From assembly GCF_900142955.1 (NCBI RefSeq), contig NZ_FRCP01000011.1, positions 62,001 to 126,000 of the forward strand: 64,000 nucleotides of DNA, in the 5' to 3' direction. Below are positions 45,901-49,650 of this stretch, one piece after another. Source of the stretch: Anaerosporobacter mobilis DSM 15930 (GTDB lineage: Bacteria; Bacillota; Clostridia; Lachnospirales; Lachnospiraceae). The position numbers and the translations under genes were made by a program. Under the pieces are notes generated by a model. That model saw only the letters and a list, made by a program, of their open reading frames with translations. It made no database searches and had not been told where the DNA came from. Positions within the stretch are counted from its first letter, which is position 1. Every line of letters starts with the position of its first letter.

Positions 45901-47054
45901 ATATTGAGTATATTGGTAGATTAGACAATCAAGTAAAAATACGTGGTAATCGTGTAGAAATAGGAGAAATAGAGCAAGCTGCATTGCAACATGTAGAAAT
46001 CTCCGAATGCGTTGCTATGATATGGGAAGCTAATTCTGGAGATAAAAGAATTGTTTTGTATTATGTAGCGAGTAAAGAACTTGATTCAAAAGAAATAAAA
46101 TCATTTCTTGCTACATTTTTACCAATCTATATGTTACCAACAATATACTATCCATTAAGCGAACTACCACTTACAGCAAATGGAAAGATCAACAAAGAAA
46201 AACTACCAAGTTTGCAAGAATTTTATAAGGAAAAACCAGAACAACCAGATGTTCAAATGACAACGGTTATAAAAAATATTCATGAAATTTGGAAGACGGT
46301 ACTTGAAATGGGAGATATTAATATTTATGATAACTTTTTTGAAATTGGTGGAAACTCTATTTTGCTAATTAGTATGCATAACAAATTAGAAGAAATATAT
46401 CCAGGAGCAATCTCAATCACAGAGATTTTTGCAAATCCATCAATTATTAAATTAGCTGAAGCAATTGAATATAAAAGTAATAAAATCTTATTAAAGGGAA
46501 TTGTGCTACAAGATACAAGTTTTAGAACAGATGTACAAGATATAAGTAATGGAAAGTTGCAATATCAATATACAGAGGAAGCTACGAACAGTATATTGAA
46601 TGAAGTAGAAGACGTGATTGAATTAAAAAACATTCTCATAACAGTGTTTGCTTTTGTATTGAAGCAAAATTCGATTGAGGAACATATTGTTTTACATTGT
46701 CAAGAGGAAGTTGGAAAATACTATACCCTAGATATTGATTTAAAGAATCAGACGAACTTAAATAGTATGCTGTTAAATGTACTAGAAGTTAAGAAATCCA
46801 GTCAGCAAATAACATATACATTGGAGTCAGCTACTAAAAATTACGATCAAAATACTTCTGTTACTGTATTGTTAAAATTTAATACCAATACGTGTACAGA
46901 TGAAAAGAATCTTTACGATATTATATTAAGTGTAGATATCAGTAAGAAAATTGTTTTGGAATTTTCAAGCAATAATGTACAAATTGATATGGATTTTATG
47001 GGTAATATGTTCAACCAACTCATAAGTACAAGCTCAGTAATATTTAATTATTAA
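24903..47054 (+). CDS. Seven-module giant NRPS, no terminal thioesterase
   Basis: 7383 residues; GGGGAGG precedes the ATG. It has seven C-A-PCP modules, all condensation domains with intact HHxxxDG (near 25335, 28468, 31555, 34628, 37699, 40761, 43833). The first condensation domain (LTSMQEGMLFY, HHIIMDGW) is of the type that accepts a D-residue, fitting the upstream epimerase. Hand-read specificity residues (nine of ten, plus A10 Lys present in all): A1 DLPKVGEVF (Asx-like), A2 DLTKIGEVG (Asn), A3 DAWLTGAVL (Tyr/aromatic-like), A4-A6 DAFWLGGTF (Val), A7 DAWFLGNVV (Leu). Carriers lie near 27925, 31003, 34060, 37152, 40219, 43280 and 46340; the last reads IGGNS not GGHS. There are no further epimerases. 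Residues after about 7190 form a degenerate condensation C-lobe without active site; there is no thioesterase or reductase. Confidence 0.95.
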   Translation: MKKEISNQVEGIYSLTSMQEGMLFYKNLDEKSTSYVIQSVLFVAGNLDYEKLNEAISLLAVKHDALRATFLYKKVVKPRFVILAERNLETQFIDLSIEIEKETKFEEIKEADITRGFDLSVDSLMRVTVVKMEENTFKMLWCFHHIIMDGWCFSIILKDFMCFYDKLRNGVTKGKLVEEIKGDNSSTQSYAKYLKWHSGQDKEEGLAYWDSYLKDYHSDVDIIPLGIAKNTEEQVMSQNFYVRQELCEHIQKISKEQKITISTYLEATWGILLQKYNRIDDVVFGKVVSGRNADIRNINEIVGLFINTIPVRAKVNEETTIKELLDNMMYDSIESTSYIFNSLADIQDCTDLGKNFIKTLFVFENYYVDTEAYHNGIEGFDIKMESAREQTNYGISFKASFTNDGFMNTQDNALELSIMYKPSLYCEKEINLLLQRFEKILSYVLTEQDHRIQDIELITREELHCILNTFNATQKTYPTDLCVQELFEHEAVKNPLNIAASFKNQIITYEQLNKKANQMARKLMALGVKNNDSVVILAERSIQLLIGIYAVMKSGATYIPVDPKYPKDRIEFIIEDSKPTAILTCTESEIQRTNVPIIPLYDDKQYNGDSSNLSRMNSPDDPIYIIYTSGTSGQPKGVVVSHTSVVNHLFIVKERFYKGKVGVTPLFTNPVFDLSVPSILAPLSFGSKCYIYETAEQGIEEIFTNDEIVLVKLTPSLLKALCQNNRLKAPKNLRCIVLGGEKLESKVVDVAYERLGNKIEIYNEYGPTEATVFTTSNLIEKEHGSIIPIGFVEDNMSIYILDGVKQCGIGMIGELCIGGVGLAKGYLNNDALTQEKFIDNPYAEGKVYRSGDLARWLPDGNLDFIGRVDEQVKIRGFRVETSEVERVICSVAGVSDAVVISREDDSGENNLFAYIVPTREIELEQVRLALQAKLPEYMVPNYMMIIEQIPITTNGKLDKRKLPMIYEKSKVEYVAARNETEEKLCMIFEKVLNRNTVSITDNFFEIGGHSLRAMRVINLIDIEIGYKIPLKYFFDNPTILAISQEIVNNDKTQHTFIQKASIQEAYAMSSSQKRMYFAYQMEPTSISYNMPYLLKVKESVLDIDKIKEAYTNLLIRHEILRTKFCMIDGNMKQTIESNPVVDVEYIETKSCIEELSSRLVYPFVLDKLPLIRMKIVESKEGQYIFIDMHHIVSDGVSQTIFIDELLKSYNSIELPNNELQYKDYSEWLRTQDLSKQKEYWIKEFHENIPILDFPYDFPRPIKLSQKGRLVTTTFGEDIKKEIALIGKKTGTTEYMIFLTAVMILIGKYSRQDDIIVGSPISGRTTKDLESMMGVFINTLALRAKPKKESTVLELLNSVKDKTLKAYENQIYPFEQLVEELDIHTDLSRNPLFDVMFVYQNYDKVQLTSKNLTLEHCEPNYENEKFDFTIHVDVLEDSYYTGISYSTDLFHESSIQTMLSHFKMVLLNMINNINQKIEQINMMTSDEEELVISKFNQTTVEYPDSKTVIQMFEEQVLANPKGIVLEDEGCKLTYEELNVYANHTAMELQNYGVGIEDKVAILAEKRIELIIDIVAVLKVGAAYVPIDIQYPNERKRFMIDDCEPKAILLTNKEQYADLCLEEVTEPILYPDCYGSEVQSIDNIKCSVSKENLAYIIYTSGTTGKPKGVMIEHQSLTNYITYAKEAYVDHRICMPLFTNPSFDLTVTSIFLPLCFGGKLVVYNNTIDVDIDKIFRNQELTIIKLTPIHLKEAVALTQTEKLNNLQSLILGGEELVTDVVQMCLEQFGEHIKIHNEYGPTESTVGCCDYIYTKDITTRTVSIGKPIANTQIRILDGILPCGFGVPGELCISGVGLARGYLNQPVLTVEKFQDSLIDTMRLYRTGDLARWSSDGNIEYLGRIDEQVKIRGFRVELGEVAANIKNIDGISDVAVIANDDNGTKYLAAYLVANEPIDLEDIRGKLSRELPNYMIPARFAQIKEIPVNSNGKLNKRALPSIDIVSTNHYVAPKNQLESVLCEIFETILHVDKIGIEDNFFELGGHSLSATKLVNQIEAKLSIRVPLKDIFVARCVKNIAILVNNQHNTKQESIPVANKQQAYLMSSAQRRIFLLNQLNEKNTVYNIQDTVVFHGDFNHDCAKEALTEITKRHETLRTRFKIIGGEPVQLIEEEAKILYSIIEDTDTDIKQLQADFNQPFNLEEAPLLRVCTVNRGDKTFLIFNTHHIISDGVSIEILKEEFIRLYNGDKLETVTLHYKDYSEWLRTRDLSSEQEYWLNQFENDTPVLNLPLDFIRPATQSFEGAALQAYIEPELTAMMKELALKTGTTDYMVLLSVTMILLSKYSRQKDIVVGSPISGRNHHDTEKMLGMFVNTLALRGCVEKTKSYNDFLAEIKETCLAAYDNQEYPFEELVEEVCVNRDMSRNPLFDIMFAVQNNAVYDDMFCQKDLQTIQKLDHEVSKFDISISVGECRNGYVMLVEYCTALFKEDTIIYIIKHFKHVLYEVLTNPDIELGSVGTANFQERQIILNEFNNTAKEYPRDMSVIELFEKNVEKAPDQVAITFENESITYKELNERVNSLAYRFRKLGVRPDEFVAIIAERSIEMVEGILAIIKAGAAYVAIDPTYPKQRIDYMLQDSSAKMVLTYQVELETELLVIDLEKQELWVGPYDNLSIVNKPTDLMYLIYTSGTSGNPKGVMIEHQGVISMGTYLNDLYAMTEQDVVLQFANTIFDASVWELTISLLLGATLCLIPKEIITDLVSFKNYVEEHKVTVTLLPPQFCAQIKIDGLRVLTTGGSAANPEIIDAYKNKVRFINAYGPTENTVLATHWEYEKEMSIPHNIPIGKPISNCKLYIVEEDILCGVGIPGELCITGDGLARGYLNLPELTNNKFCNNLFGDGKMYRSGDLARWLPDGNIEYLGRIDEQVKIRGFRIELGEIESVIRKIEYIQDLVLLTKVDASGDNVIYAYLVSNTEVDIDEIKNTMRKTLPDYMIPAFMMQIDAIPVTRSGKTDKEKLPNIEITRLDTEFIPRNKYEELVCSAFKEILCLNTVGIRDNFFELGGHSLKATKLVNNLEEKTGIRLRLKDLFINTTPELIARLLETCLKDTYEGIPIASDKEYYDMSSAQKRMYMASQVDDTKVAYNISGILRISGDFVKERFKQAVEQLTIRHDALRTSFAVVEGSLVQIIHNEPVLDIEYADIKKVDVQESTIAELYHNFVRPFDLHKAPLIRFKAVTTSIDNTEVFIDVHHSIADGMSMGIIQRELIQLYEGESLENIPIQYKDYSEWMLTRDLSSQKSYWMNQYVDDLPVLDIPLDYPRPSTQSFRGNSIKYRISSDVKSQIKKLIKQTNTTEYMVLFSGLSILLSKYSRQQDIIIGSPVAGRTHKDTENIVGMFVNTLAIRTQPNPEKEYISYLEEVKTTCLNVFENQEYPFDSLIEDLDVKREISRNPLFDIMFVLQNNESVNQEYKSLLKDDVKVDDTHKESKFDLTVIVLHKNDEYELIFEYCSDLFKQESIMNLIKQYIHILRELSQSPQLCIGEIEEITEEEKLCIQTFNNRRDVLNHNITVPDLLKEQAKLHARQCAVVYQDKQITYQDLDYYSDMLATKLRALGVQNNESVALLTEKSIEMVIGICAVLKAGGAYVPIDTRYPEERINYILNDCNPKVVLIYDQEYTGMVPVIDLKSSSTWIGETKKSNQTILSNDLAYIIYTSGTTGNPKGTMIAHKSIIHLVNQPSFIQLDENSVILQTGAMAFDASTFEVWGALLNGGKLILADMDVIMKPESLHRMITQNNVNIMWLTSTLFNQMVELDCTVFDSLTYLLIGGEKLSERHVKQFKRHNQSTILINGYGPTENTTFTTTYKIPTTFERIPIGLPINDTKVYILNNSDKLCGIGVPGELCAAGAGVARGYLNMPELTQDKFIPNMFGEEVLYRTGDLARWLPDGNIEYLGRLDEQIKIRGFRVELTEIETVINGLEYVSESAVTVREDSKGDKRIYAYIVSNGMEDSYQLKEELRTKLPDYMIPSYITYLEQLPTTKNGKLDRKALEVVEVYSVKEYMEPITETEKKVAHTFSNVLNINKVSRLDDFFELGGHSLRAIRVINELEQLMNVRITLKDVFQHSTVKLLADFMDGIQVDNYQAIPTSEEKEQYIMSSAQKRMYMIHQINTKSLSYNMPYIMKVTTGKIDAQKLKLALQRLIQRHEILRTVFIMKKGQLCQETKTEEIVEFTEVTCNTDLKDSIQNFVRPFVLEQLPLIRMQVVTIQLEQYIMLDMHHIISDGMSAGILFDELFALYEGKELAPLRVQYKDYSEWMNGRDLAMQRNYWKDIFSDEIPVLDFPLDYQRPQIQTFSGKETRLKLGKEVREKIVELCKNTNTTEYMVLLACFTLLLSKYSRQEDIVVGSPIAGRTHKDTENMLGMFVNTIALRTKPEKEKRFLDYLKELKEIVLAANENQEYPFEELVEELNIQRDISRNPLFDVMFVYQNNEELKLSTEEFCLAGCESEINIEKFDITFCVSPTKEGYNIVLNYSTDIFKKVSMEQLLLHYQTILTNALTNCNSKLEEISPVDAREKVKITKVFNENTTKYPKDKSVGELFEEQVKRTPNAVALVSGNAVLTYNQVNLRANKLAMMLVQKGVVANDFVAIGVERTIDTIIGILGIVKAGAAYVPIDFNYPADRVQFMLEDCTPKFFIQVNEINTIKIDIPIIRLHEIDLYPEAEYVNHNKSNDLIYLIYTSGTTGNPKGVMISHQNVVRLIKNTNYIELTEKNRILQTGSLAFDASTFEIWGALLNGGMLDIVSNDIITNDKLLVDEINNKEINTMWVTASLYNQMISTNACIFDGLNYLLIGGEKLSEKHVNILKKRNKKIHLINGYGPTENTTFTTTYEIKDCMDKIPIGKPIANTQVYVIENKELCGIGIPGELCTTGDGLSIGYLNNEELTSQKYEPNRFGDGLMYHTGDLVRWLPDGNIEYLGRIDEQVKIRGFRIELSEIETVIRREENVEDVAIIVRILENQEKVICAYVVMMSKLDVQDMKGKLRKILPEYMIPMQIVQLEELPLTINGKLDRRRLPEIEFCKDKTYVKPRTELERIIASIFMEILSLKDVGVYDNFFELGGHSLRATRMINAIEEATGIHLTLKNIFENATIDSIAELVKAGKGEYEQLQRAIIKEYYPMSSLQRRIYLVSNISPNSLVYNMPRFLTISGVFDVLRIKDALEDMIARHEILRTSFQMINGELMQKVHEQGTLVFTYQELSEEENENRLKNFVQPFALGKESLLRVEINKVDNIYYLLFDMHHIISDGMSMNIFWKELFQSYVGETVEQGAYQYKDYSEWVQKRDLQNQKEYWISELRDNLTELNLPYDYPRTRIQSSTGARTAINFSAELKQSLDEFCSNNNVTSYMVMLSAIMITISTFSGQESLLLGTVMSGRTHKETEKMLGMFVNTVVMHGEPKLEIPYIEFLHTIRSKALKAFENQEYPFDSLLEDLDIKREVSRNPIFDVMFVMQNNEKLDLTVEGLEIVDIPTNYSDEKFDLTFTASETKDSCTIDLGYRSDLFKETTITIMLDRLHTILTKILANPLQLIQDIKKISDKEEQLICNVFNDTRTAYLVDKSVDDILEEMVKLYPDSVAVISGDIQLTYEELDIKSNSLANQLIQMGVVSNDLVAIFARKSIETIIAICAIIKTGAAYVPIDTRYPMQRVQSILQDCNPKVIMKYKTDIVTNIPILDLLDESYLSNSIELKQRSAQPNNLLYVIYTSGTTGRPKGVMVEHKSAVRLVKNTNYVTLNHDTVILQTGDMAFDASTFEVWGALLNGGTLVLVPTEVFAKADVLKSTIIKYGVNTMWLTAMLFNQVVEIDLHVLDSLQYLLIGGEKLSEKHVKIFKENNNYTNLINGYGPTENTTFTTTYLIPDQFERITIGTPIANTQVYIVDTNRKLCGINEPGELCTTGDGLALGYLNHEELTKEVFIQNPFGEGKMYCTGDLAKWLPDGTIDFLGRMDQQVKIRGFRIELAEIETVINNISGISDCAVIIKEDSMGDKRICAFIVKNDKNLEIPVKENLKNILPEYMIPTYISEVEVLPLNQNGKLDVKALLEIPIDINNGYREPVTDVEKSLVAIWGKVLQVSKIGISDNFFENGGHSLKAMKVINKIAEELGIRLELRDIFEYATVEELATYISNKNDVMEEIAVGKEEQREYYPMSSAQKRIFVVSQLDSTHTAYNMPQVYEVVGKLDIIRLQSAFHELTNRHEVCKTRFYMLENEAVQEVDGNIECEFTYEVVEDFNVEDLLKRFVRPFEFVEGGLIRLKIVQYKEQYYLFLDVHHIISDGMSMSIIFKELSNLYSKKTLPKLNIQYKDYCIWLQQCNIEKQKRYWLKEFEGDIPIVELPYDYKRGEIQSFRGNILNRVIDSNTRQRLIEFSKKSQTTEFMIFTSAIMITLGKYSNQKDIIIGSPVYGRTNSEVENLVGVFVNTLALRGDINGEKSYLDFLKEVKETALRAYENQEYQFDDLIDILEIKRDISRNPLFDVMFSYQNNDSVELNIDNVFMKPVEHKFESQKFDLTFYISDSESNEYDLSVGYCTDLFMEETIQKIMDSFLDVIQSILLDENQKIKEIDIIKAEERDKVLHQFNSQSMSCSDSCTICEMFMKQANLTPNAVVSVYKNTKITYAQLRDSANQLANYLRNQGVQREDIIGIMMEQSNDILVGIFGILFSGAAYLPIDPSYPKDRIEYMLQDSGAKILVTQEHLVGTIDYTGKSVCINDELLEESKNIQIINQPSDLAYVIYTSGSTGKPKGVMIEHHNIVNLVNWHNREYEVTSDDCSTKYAGFGFDASVWEIFPYIVVGAQIHVIDSDLRMNIQGLNQYFEENNISISFLPTQICEQFITLPNKSLRTLLTGGDKLRKYVPTNYRLVNNYGPTENTVVSTNYWVNAENSNIPIGKPIDNVRAYVIDKYHSLVPIGICGELAVSGENLARGYIHNEELTKEKFVENPFEPGNKMYLTGDIVRWREDGNIEYIGRLDNQVKIRGNRVEIGEIEQAALQHVEISECVAMIWEANSGDKRIVLYYVASKELDSKEIKSFLATFLPIYMLPTIYYPLSELPLTANGKINKEKLPSLQEFYKEKPEQPDVQMTTVIKNIHEIWKTVLEMGDINIYDNFFEIGGNSILLISMHNKLEEIYPGAISITEIFANPSIIKLAEAIEYKSNKILLKGIVLQDTSFRTDVQDISNGKLQYQYTEEATNSILNEVEDVIELKNILITVFAFVLKQNSIEEHIVLHCQEEVGKYYTLDIDLKNQTNLNSMLLNVLEVKKSSQQITYTLESATKNYDQNTSVTVLLKFNTNTCTDEKNLYDIILSVDISKKIVLEFSSNNVQIDMDFMGNMFNQLISTSSVIFNY

Positions 47055-47070
47055 TTTATACAAAAAGAAA

Positions 47071-47116
47071 GAGAGTGATGCAAATGATTGCTTTCGAAAT
47101 CATTTGCATCACTCTC
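47071..47116 (-). terminator. Perfect 19-bp hairpin, terminator for the - strand gene
   Basis: Arms 47071-47089 and 47098-47116 are exact reverse complements around an 8-base loop. Read on the - strand the stem is followed by TTTCTTTTTG, a proper U-tract; on the + strand no T-run follows. It lies between the convergent NRPS and membrane-protein genes. Confidence 0.85.
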
Positions 47117-47123
47117 AATAACG

Positions 47124-47166
47124 GGGCTGTTACGAAACGGTTAAGAAAACCATTTTGTAATAGCTC
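47124..47166 (+). terminator. Hairpin likely ending the NRPS transcript
   Basis: Arms 47124-47142 and 47148-47166 pair over 19 positions around AAGAA. Read as + strand RNA three odd pairs are G-U wobbles and one is a mismatch; read as - strand RNA three become mismatches. A T-rich tail (TGTTTCATTTATCTTTT) follows on the + strand, favouring use by the NRPS operon. Confidence 0.6.
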
Positions 47167-47181
47167 TGTTTCATTTATCTT

Positions 47182-48099
47182 TTAATTAGATACATTAGTA
47201 ACAAGTCTATTATATACTTCGTATGTCTTTTCATCTGTTGAACTGCTGAAGACATATTTTTTACCATTTTTCTTAGTGATCATGATGAAAAGGTGATTTT
47301 GTGGATTAAAACATACGGTACAAGAACCATTTCCGGATATGCTATAAGTACCCTTACAAAGAGTAGAGAAACCAGTTCCATTGTCTTTTGAGATATCAGG
47401 TAATTCATCCCATGTTTCAACTGTCTTAATATCATCAAAGTCTATGTCATAGGTGGTATGAAAGTGTTTGGCTGTGATGCTATCTTCATCAATGGTTAGT
47501 AGTAAGGGTGAAAATTCACTTTGAATTATTCCAATGGCAGAGATTGGCATAGCTAATATAACTAGTGCTATGAAAACGGTGAGAACTTTGCCTGCGGGTT
47601 TTGCGTATTTCATATCCGCTCCTAACCCTACTCTTTTTTGTACTATCAAATGCTTATCGTTGGGATTGTAATAAAGCAATCCATAGATCCAATAACAATC
47701 TTCATCTGTAGTCAAAGAATCCTCTGACTGTATACTGAATTGTTGTTGGGCTAAACGAACCTTAAACTCGGCGCGAAGTACCCACCATAATAGAAAGAAA
47801 GTATAGAGTAAGGTAATAGTTAAGAAGAGAATAATACTATCTATATAGTGATTAATATACAGACAAAATAAGATTGTGTATACAGCGTTGGTATATGATA
47901 GACCGATAAAGCATTTACCAAAGTTATATCGACGAATTCTTGTTAGGGTTTGATTGCGTAAAGAATCTTGACTAACAATTTCTTGTTTTGTCTTATATGC
48001 AATATGAAACAAGAAAGGGCATAGGAAGGTTACTAATCCAACCAATGTAGTCGTGGCAAGGGATAACAGATTAGAATCTTTGCTTATAATTATACTCAA
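47182..48099 (-). CDS. DUF5808-like membrane protein, N-terminus damaged
   Basis: 305 residues from a TTG at 48099. There are several membrane segments: about 15-35 (LATTTLVGLVTFLCPFLF), 60-105 and 172-200. YWIYGLLYYNPNDKHLIVQKR resembles the DUF5808 motif of membrane proteins found beside YtrA-type GntR regulators, and a C-terminal soluble domain (about 205-300) looks PH-like. The frame stays open upstream to about 48160 and encodes another helix (YWFLPAIVLTCIPIIIDL) but has no usable start codon or ribosome site, and runs directly into the remains of a GntR gene. The 5' end therefore appears lost by deletion, and expression is doubtful. Function unknown. Confidence 0.6.
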   Translation of the reverse strand: MSIIISKDSNLLSLATTTLVGLVTFLCPFLFHIAYKTKQEIVSQDSLRNQTLTRIRRYNFGKCFIGLSYTNAVYTILFCLYINHYIDSIILFLTITLLYTFFLLWWVLRAEFKVRLAQQQFSIQSEDSLTTDEDCYWIYGLLYYNPNDKHLIVQKRVGLGADMKYAKPAGKVLTVFIALVILAMPISAIGIIQSEFSPLLLTIDEDSITAKHFHTTYDIDFDDIKTVETWDELPDISKDNGTGFSTLCKGTYSISGNGSCTVCFNPQNHLFIMITKKNGKKYVFSSSTDEKTYEVYNRLVTNVSN

Positions 48100-48128
48100 A
48101 TCAATAATGATTGGTATACAGGTTAATA

Positions 48129-48341
48129 CTATAGCTGGTAAAAACCAATACTTGCTTGCTTTAATAGTTGATAGGCTTTACTAACAGTCATCATATTAAT
48201 TCCTGATTAATCTGCAAGATTTCGTATCGTTGGTAATTGGTCACCAGGGAGTAATTTGCCATCAGAGATAGCGATAATTATTTGATTCCTAATCTGCTGA
48301 TAGATAGGAATATCACTGGAAAAGTCAAGTGACAGAAGCAT
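48129..48341 (-). pseudogene. Broken GntR (YtrA-type) regulator
   Basis: Read on the - strand from ATG 48341, which keeps a perfect AGGAGG site, the frame encodes MLLSLDFSSDIPIYQQIRNQ and then GKLLPGDQLPTIRNLAD, a clear GntR winged-helix start. It then meets TAA (48209-48207) where the conserved Glu/Gly turn should be, continues in frame with GINMMTVSKAYQLLKQ and stops again at 48131-48129. The C-terminal half is missing. A nonsense mutation plus a deletion fusing it to the following membrane gene explains the structure. Confidence 0.82.
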
Positions 48342-48385
48342 GTAATTCCTCCTTATCTATAAGGGTTAGCTGTTTCTTTGTATTA

Positions 48386-48417
48386 GTTATAGCAATGCAT
48401 ATAATGCAAAGTGTCAA
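48386..48417 (-). promoter_or_regulatory. Possible promoter/operator of the broken GntR gene
   Basis: On the - strand TTGACA (48417-48412) is followed 20 bases later by TATAAC (48391-48386), with a dyad TGCAT-TAT-ATGCA between (48408-48396). This is a plausible autoregulated GntR promoter, although the spacing is long. Confidence 0.35.
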
Positions 48418-48424
48418 GGTAAAC

Positions 48425-48845
48425 TTGTCTAATGTTTGTTAAAAAACTAGGTTAGTACGGGAGTATTGAATTGGAATCTCAACGTATACTAACGAGGTTA
48501 TTTATATTCTATCATTTACTTTTCATGAGATTTCACAACCTATCTCTAATTGCTGTTGTAGGACTGGAAGAGAAAAACTAAGGGAAGAAATTAAGAGAAA
48601 AGAGCAAAGGGAACTGTTTGATTTGAAAAATATAAGTGTATCCATTATGAAAGAGTGGCGATAGCATTTGTGTTCTATTGCCCCTTAATTGCTGAGTAGC
48701 GGAAGTGCCACTGTAAAACAATGGCGGCGAAGCCGTCAAAAAGCAAAAAATGCAATGTGGGTACCCACTTGTCCTGCTTGCCACTTATGTTCGCAAACAA
48801 AGAGCCGTATAGGAAAAGCTTTTTATATGATTAACAGCAAATGGG
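48425..48845. other. Non-coding stretch with possible gene debris
   Basis: No intact gene is convincing here. One + frame (about 48689-48847) reads QKAKNAMWVPTCPACHLCSQ and ends at the TGA at 48848-48850; it has a CxxCxxC cluster and an untypical base composition but no start or ribosome site. It may be a remnant of an integrated element. Confidence 0.35.
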
Positions 48846-48846
48846 G

Positions 48847-48898
48847 TTGACTAAATACTAAAAGACTGCTAAAATTAAAACAAACCAACCGTCGGTTT
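48847..48898 (+). promoter_or_regulatory. tetR promoter with TetR operator 1
   Basis: TTGACT (48847-48852), 17 bases, TAAAAT (48870-48875). The operator AAACCAACCGTCGGTTT (48882-48898) follows directly and matches operator 2 (49618-49634) at 15 of 17 bases. Its place just after the -10 box fits autorepression. Confidence 0.8.
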
Positions 48899-48913
48899 AT
48901 AAAGGAGGGCATC

Positions 48914-49561
48914 ATGGGGCGAAACAAATATCCGGAGCAAACACAAGAAAAAATAGTCGAAGCTTCCATAAAATTATTTATTGAAAAAGGCTATGAGCAG
49001 ACTACGATACAAGACATTTTAGATGCTCTAAACCTTTCTAAGGGTGGGCTTTATCATCATTTCAAGTCAAAGGAAGAAATCTTAGAAGCTGTAAAACAAA
49101 AAAGGGCACAGTATGCCGCTGACATGCTGCATGATTTAATTGATAATACCAAGGCGGCAAATGCAAAGGAAAAGCTAAAAAAAATTCTTTACCAGTGGGG
49201 TGCAAGCACACAAACACATTCGTTTGATACAATTTTGAGCTCTCAATCAAACAATCCTCATTTTGTGATGGGAGCTTTGCAAAATGCTGTTAATCAAGAT
49301 GCTCCTATTATTTCAAAGCTAATAGAGGAAGGTGTCAAAGATGGTTCAATACAAACCACAGAGCCTGCCCTATGTGCGGAAATATTTTTACTGCTTTTAA
49401 ACTTTTGGACAAGTCCTGTGCTTTTTAAGCGAAATTTAGATGAAACAAAAAAACGTCTATCCTATTTGCAGTCGCTTATGTGCCTGCTTGGATTGGATAT
49501 CATCGACAATGAATTTATTGAGAATATTGCAGGTAGTTATGATAAAACTGGAATGTTTTAA
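48914..49561 (+). CDS. TetR-family regulator of the adjacent ABC transporter
   Basis: 215 residues; AAAGGAGGG precedes the ATG. The N-terminal helix-turn-helix is classic TetR (KIVEASIKLFIEKGYEQTTI .. LNLSKGGLYHHFKSKEEIL); residues 60-215 are the helical ligand-binding part (LLLLNFWTSPVLF). Matching palindromes before this gene and before the downstream ATPase gene indicate that it represses itself and the transporter. Inducer unknown. Confidence 0.92.
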   Translation: MGRNKYPEQTQEKIVEASIKLFIEKGYEQTTIQDILDALNLSKGGLYHHFKSKEEILEAVKQKRAQYAADMLHDLIDNTKAANAKEKLKKILYQWGASTQTHSFDTILSSQSNNPHFVMGALQNAVNQDAPIISKLIEEGVKDGSIQTTEPALCAEIFLLLLNFWTSPVLFKRNLDETKKRLSYLQSLMCLLGLDIIDNEFIENIAGSYDKTGMF

Positions 49562-49574
49562 ATATTTACGGGCT

Positions 49575-49606
49575 AAAAATGGCTGTTATAATACAGTCCA
49601 TTTTTT
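49575..49606 (+). terminator. Hairpin between tetR and the transporter genes
   Basis: AAAAATGGCTGT pairs with ACAG-T-CCATTTTT (one bulged T) around the loop TATAAT and ends in TTTTTT (49601-49606). It is a plausible terminator for tetR. The loop also fits a -10 box (49587-49592) with weak TTTACG (49565-49570) upstream, so the same bases could start the transporter transcript. Confidence 0.6.
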
Positions 49607-49617
49607 AGGAGATATAA

Positions 49618-49634
49618 AAACCGACAGTCGGTTT
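49618..49634 (+). promoter_or_regulatory. TetR operator 2
   Basis: AAACCGAC-A-GTCGGTTT is a perfect 8-bp inverted repeat directly upstream of the ATPase ribosome site (TAGGAGG). It is near-identical to the site before tetR, which supports coordinated repression. Confidence 0.8.
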
Positions 49635-49650
49635 ATTTAGGAGGAATTGA

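Noticed and set aside
48578..48784. 68-codon open frame on the - strand before tetR
   Set aside because: No ribosome site and no recognisable protein; the + strand has better, though still weak, debris.
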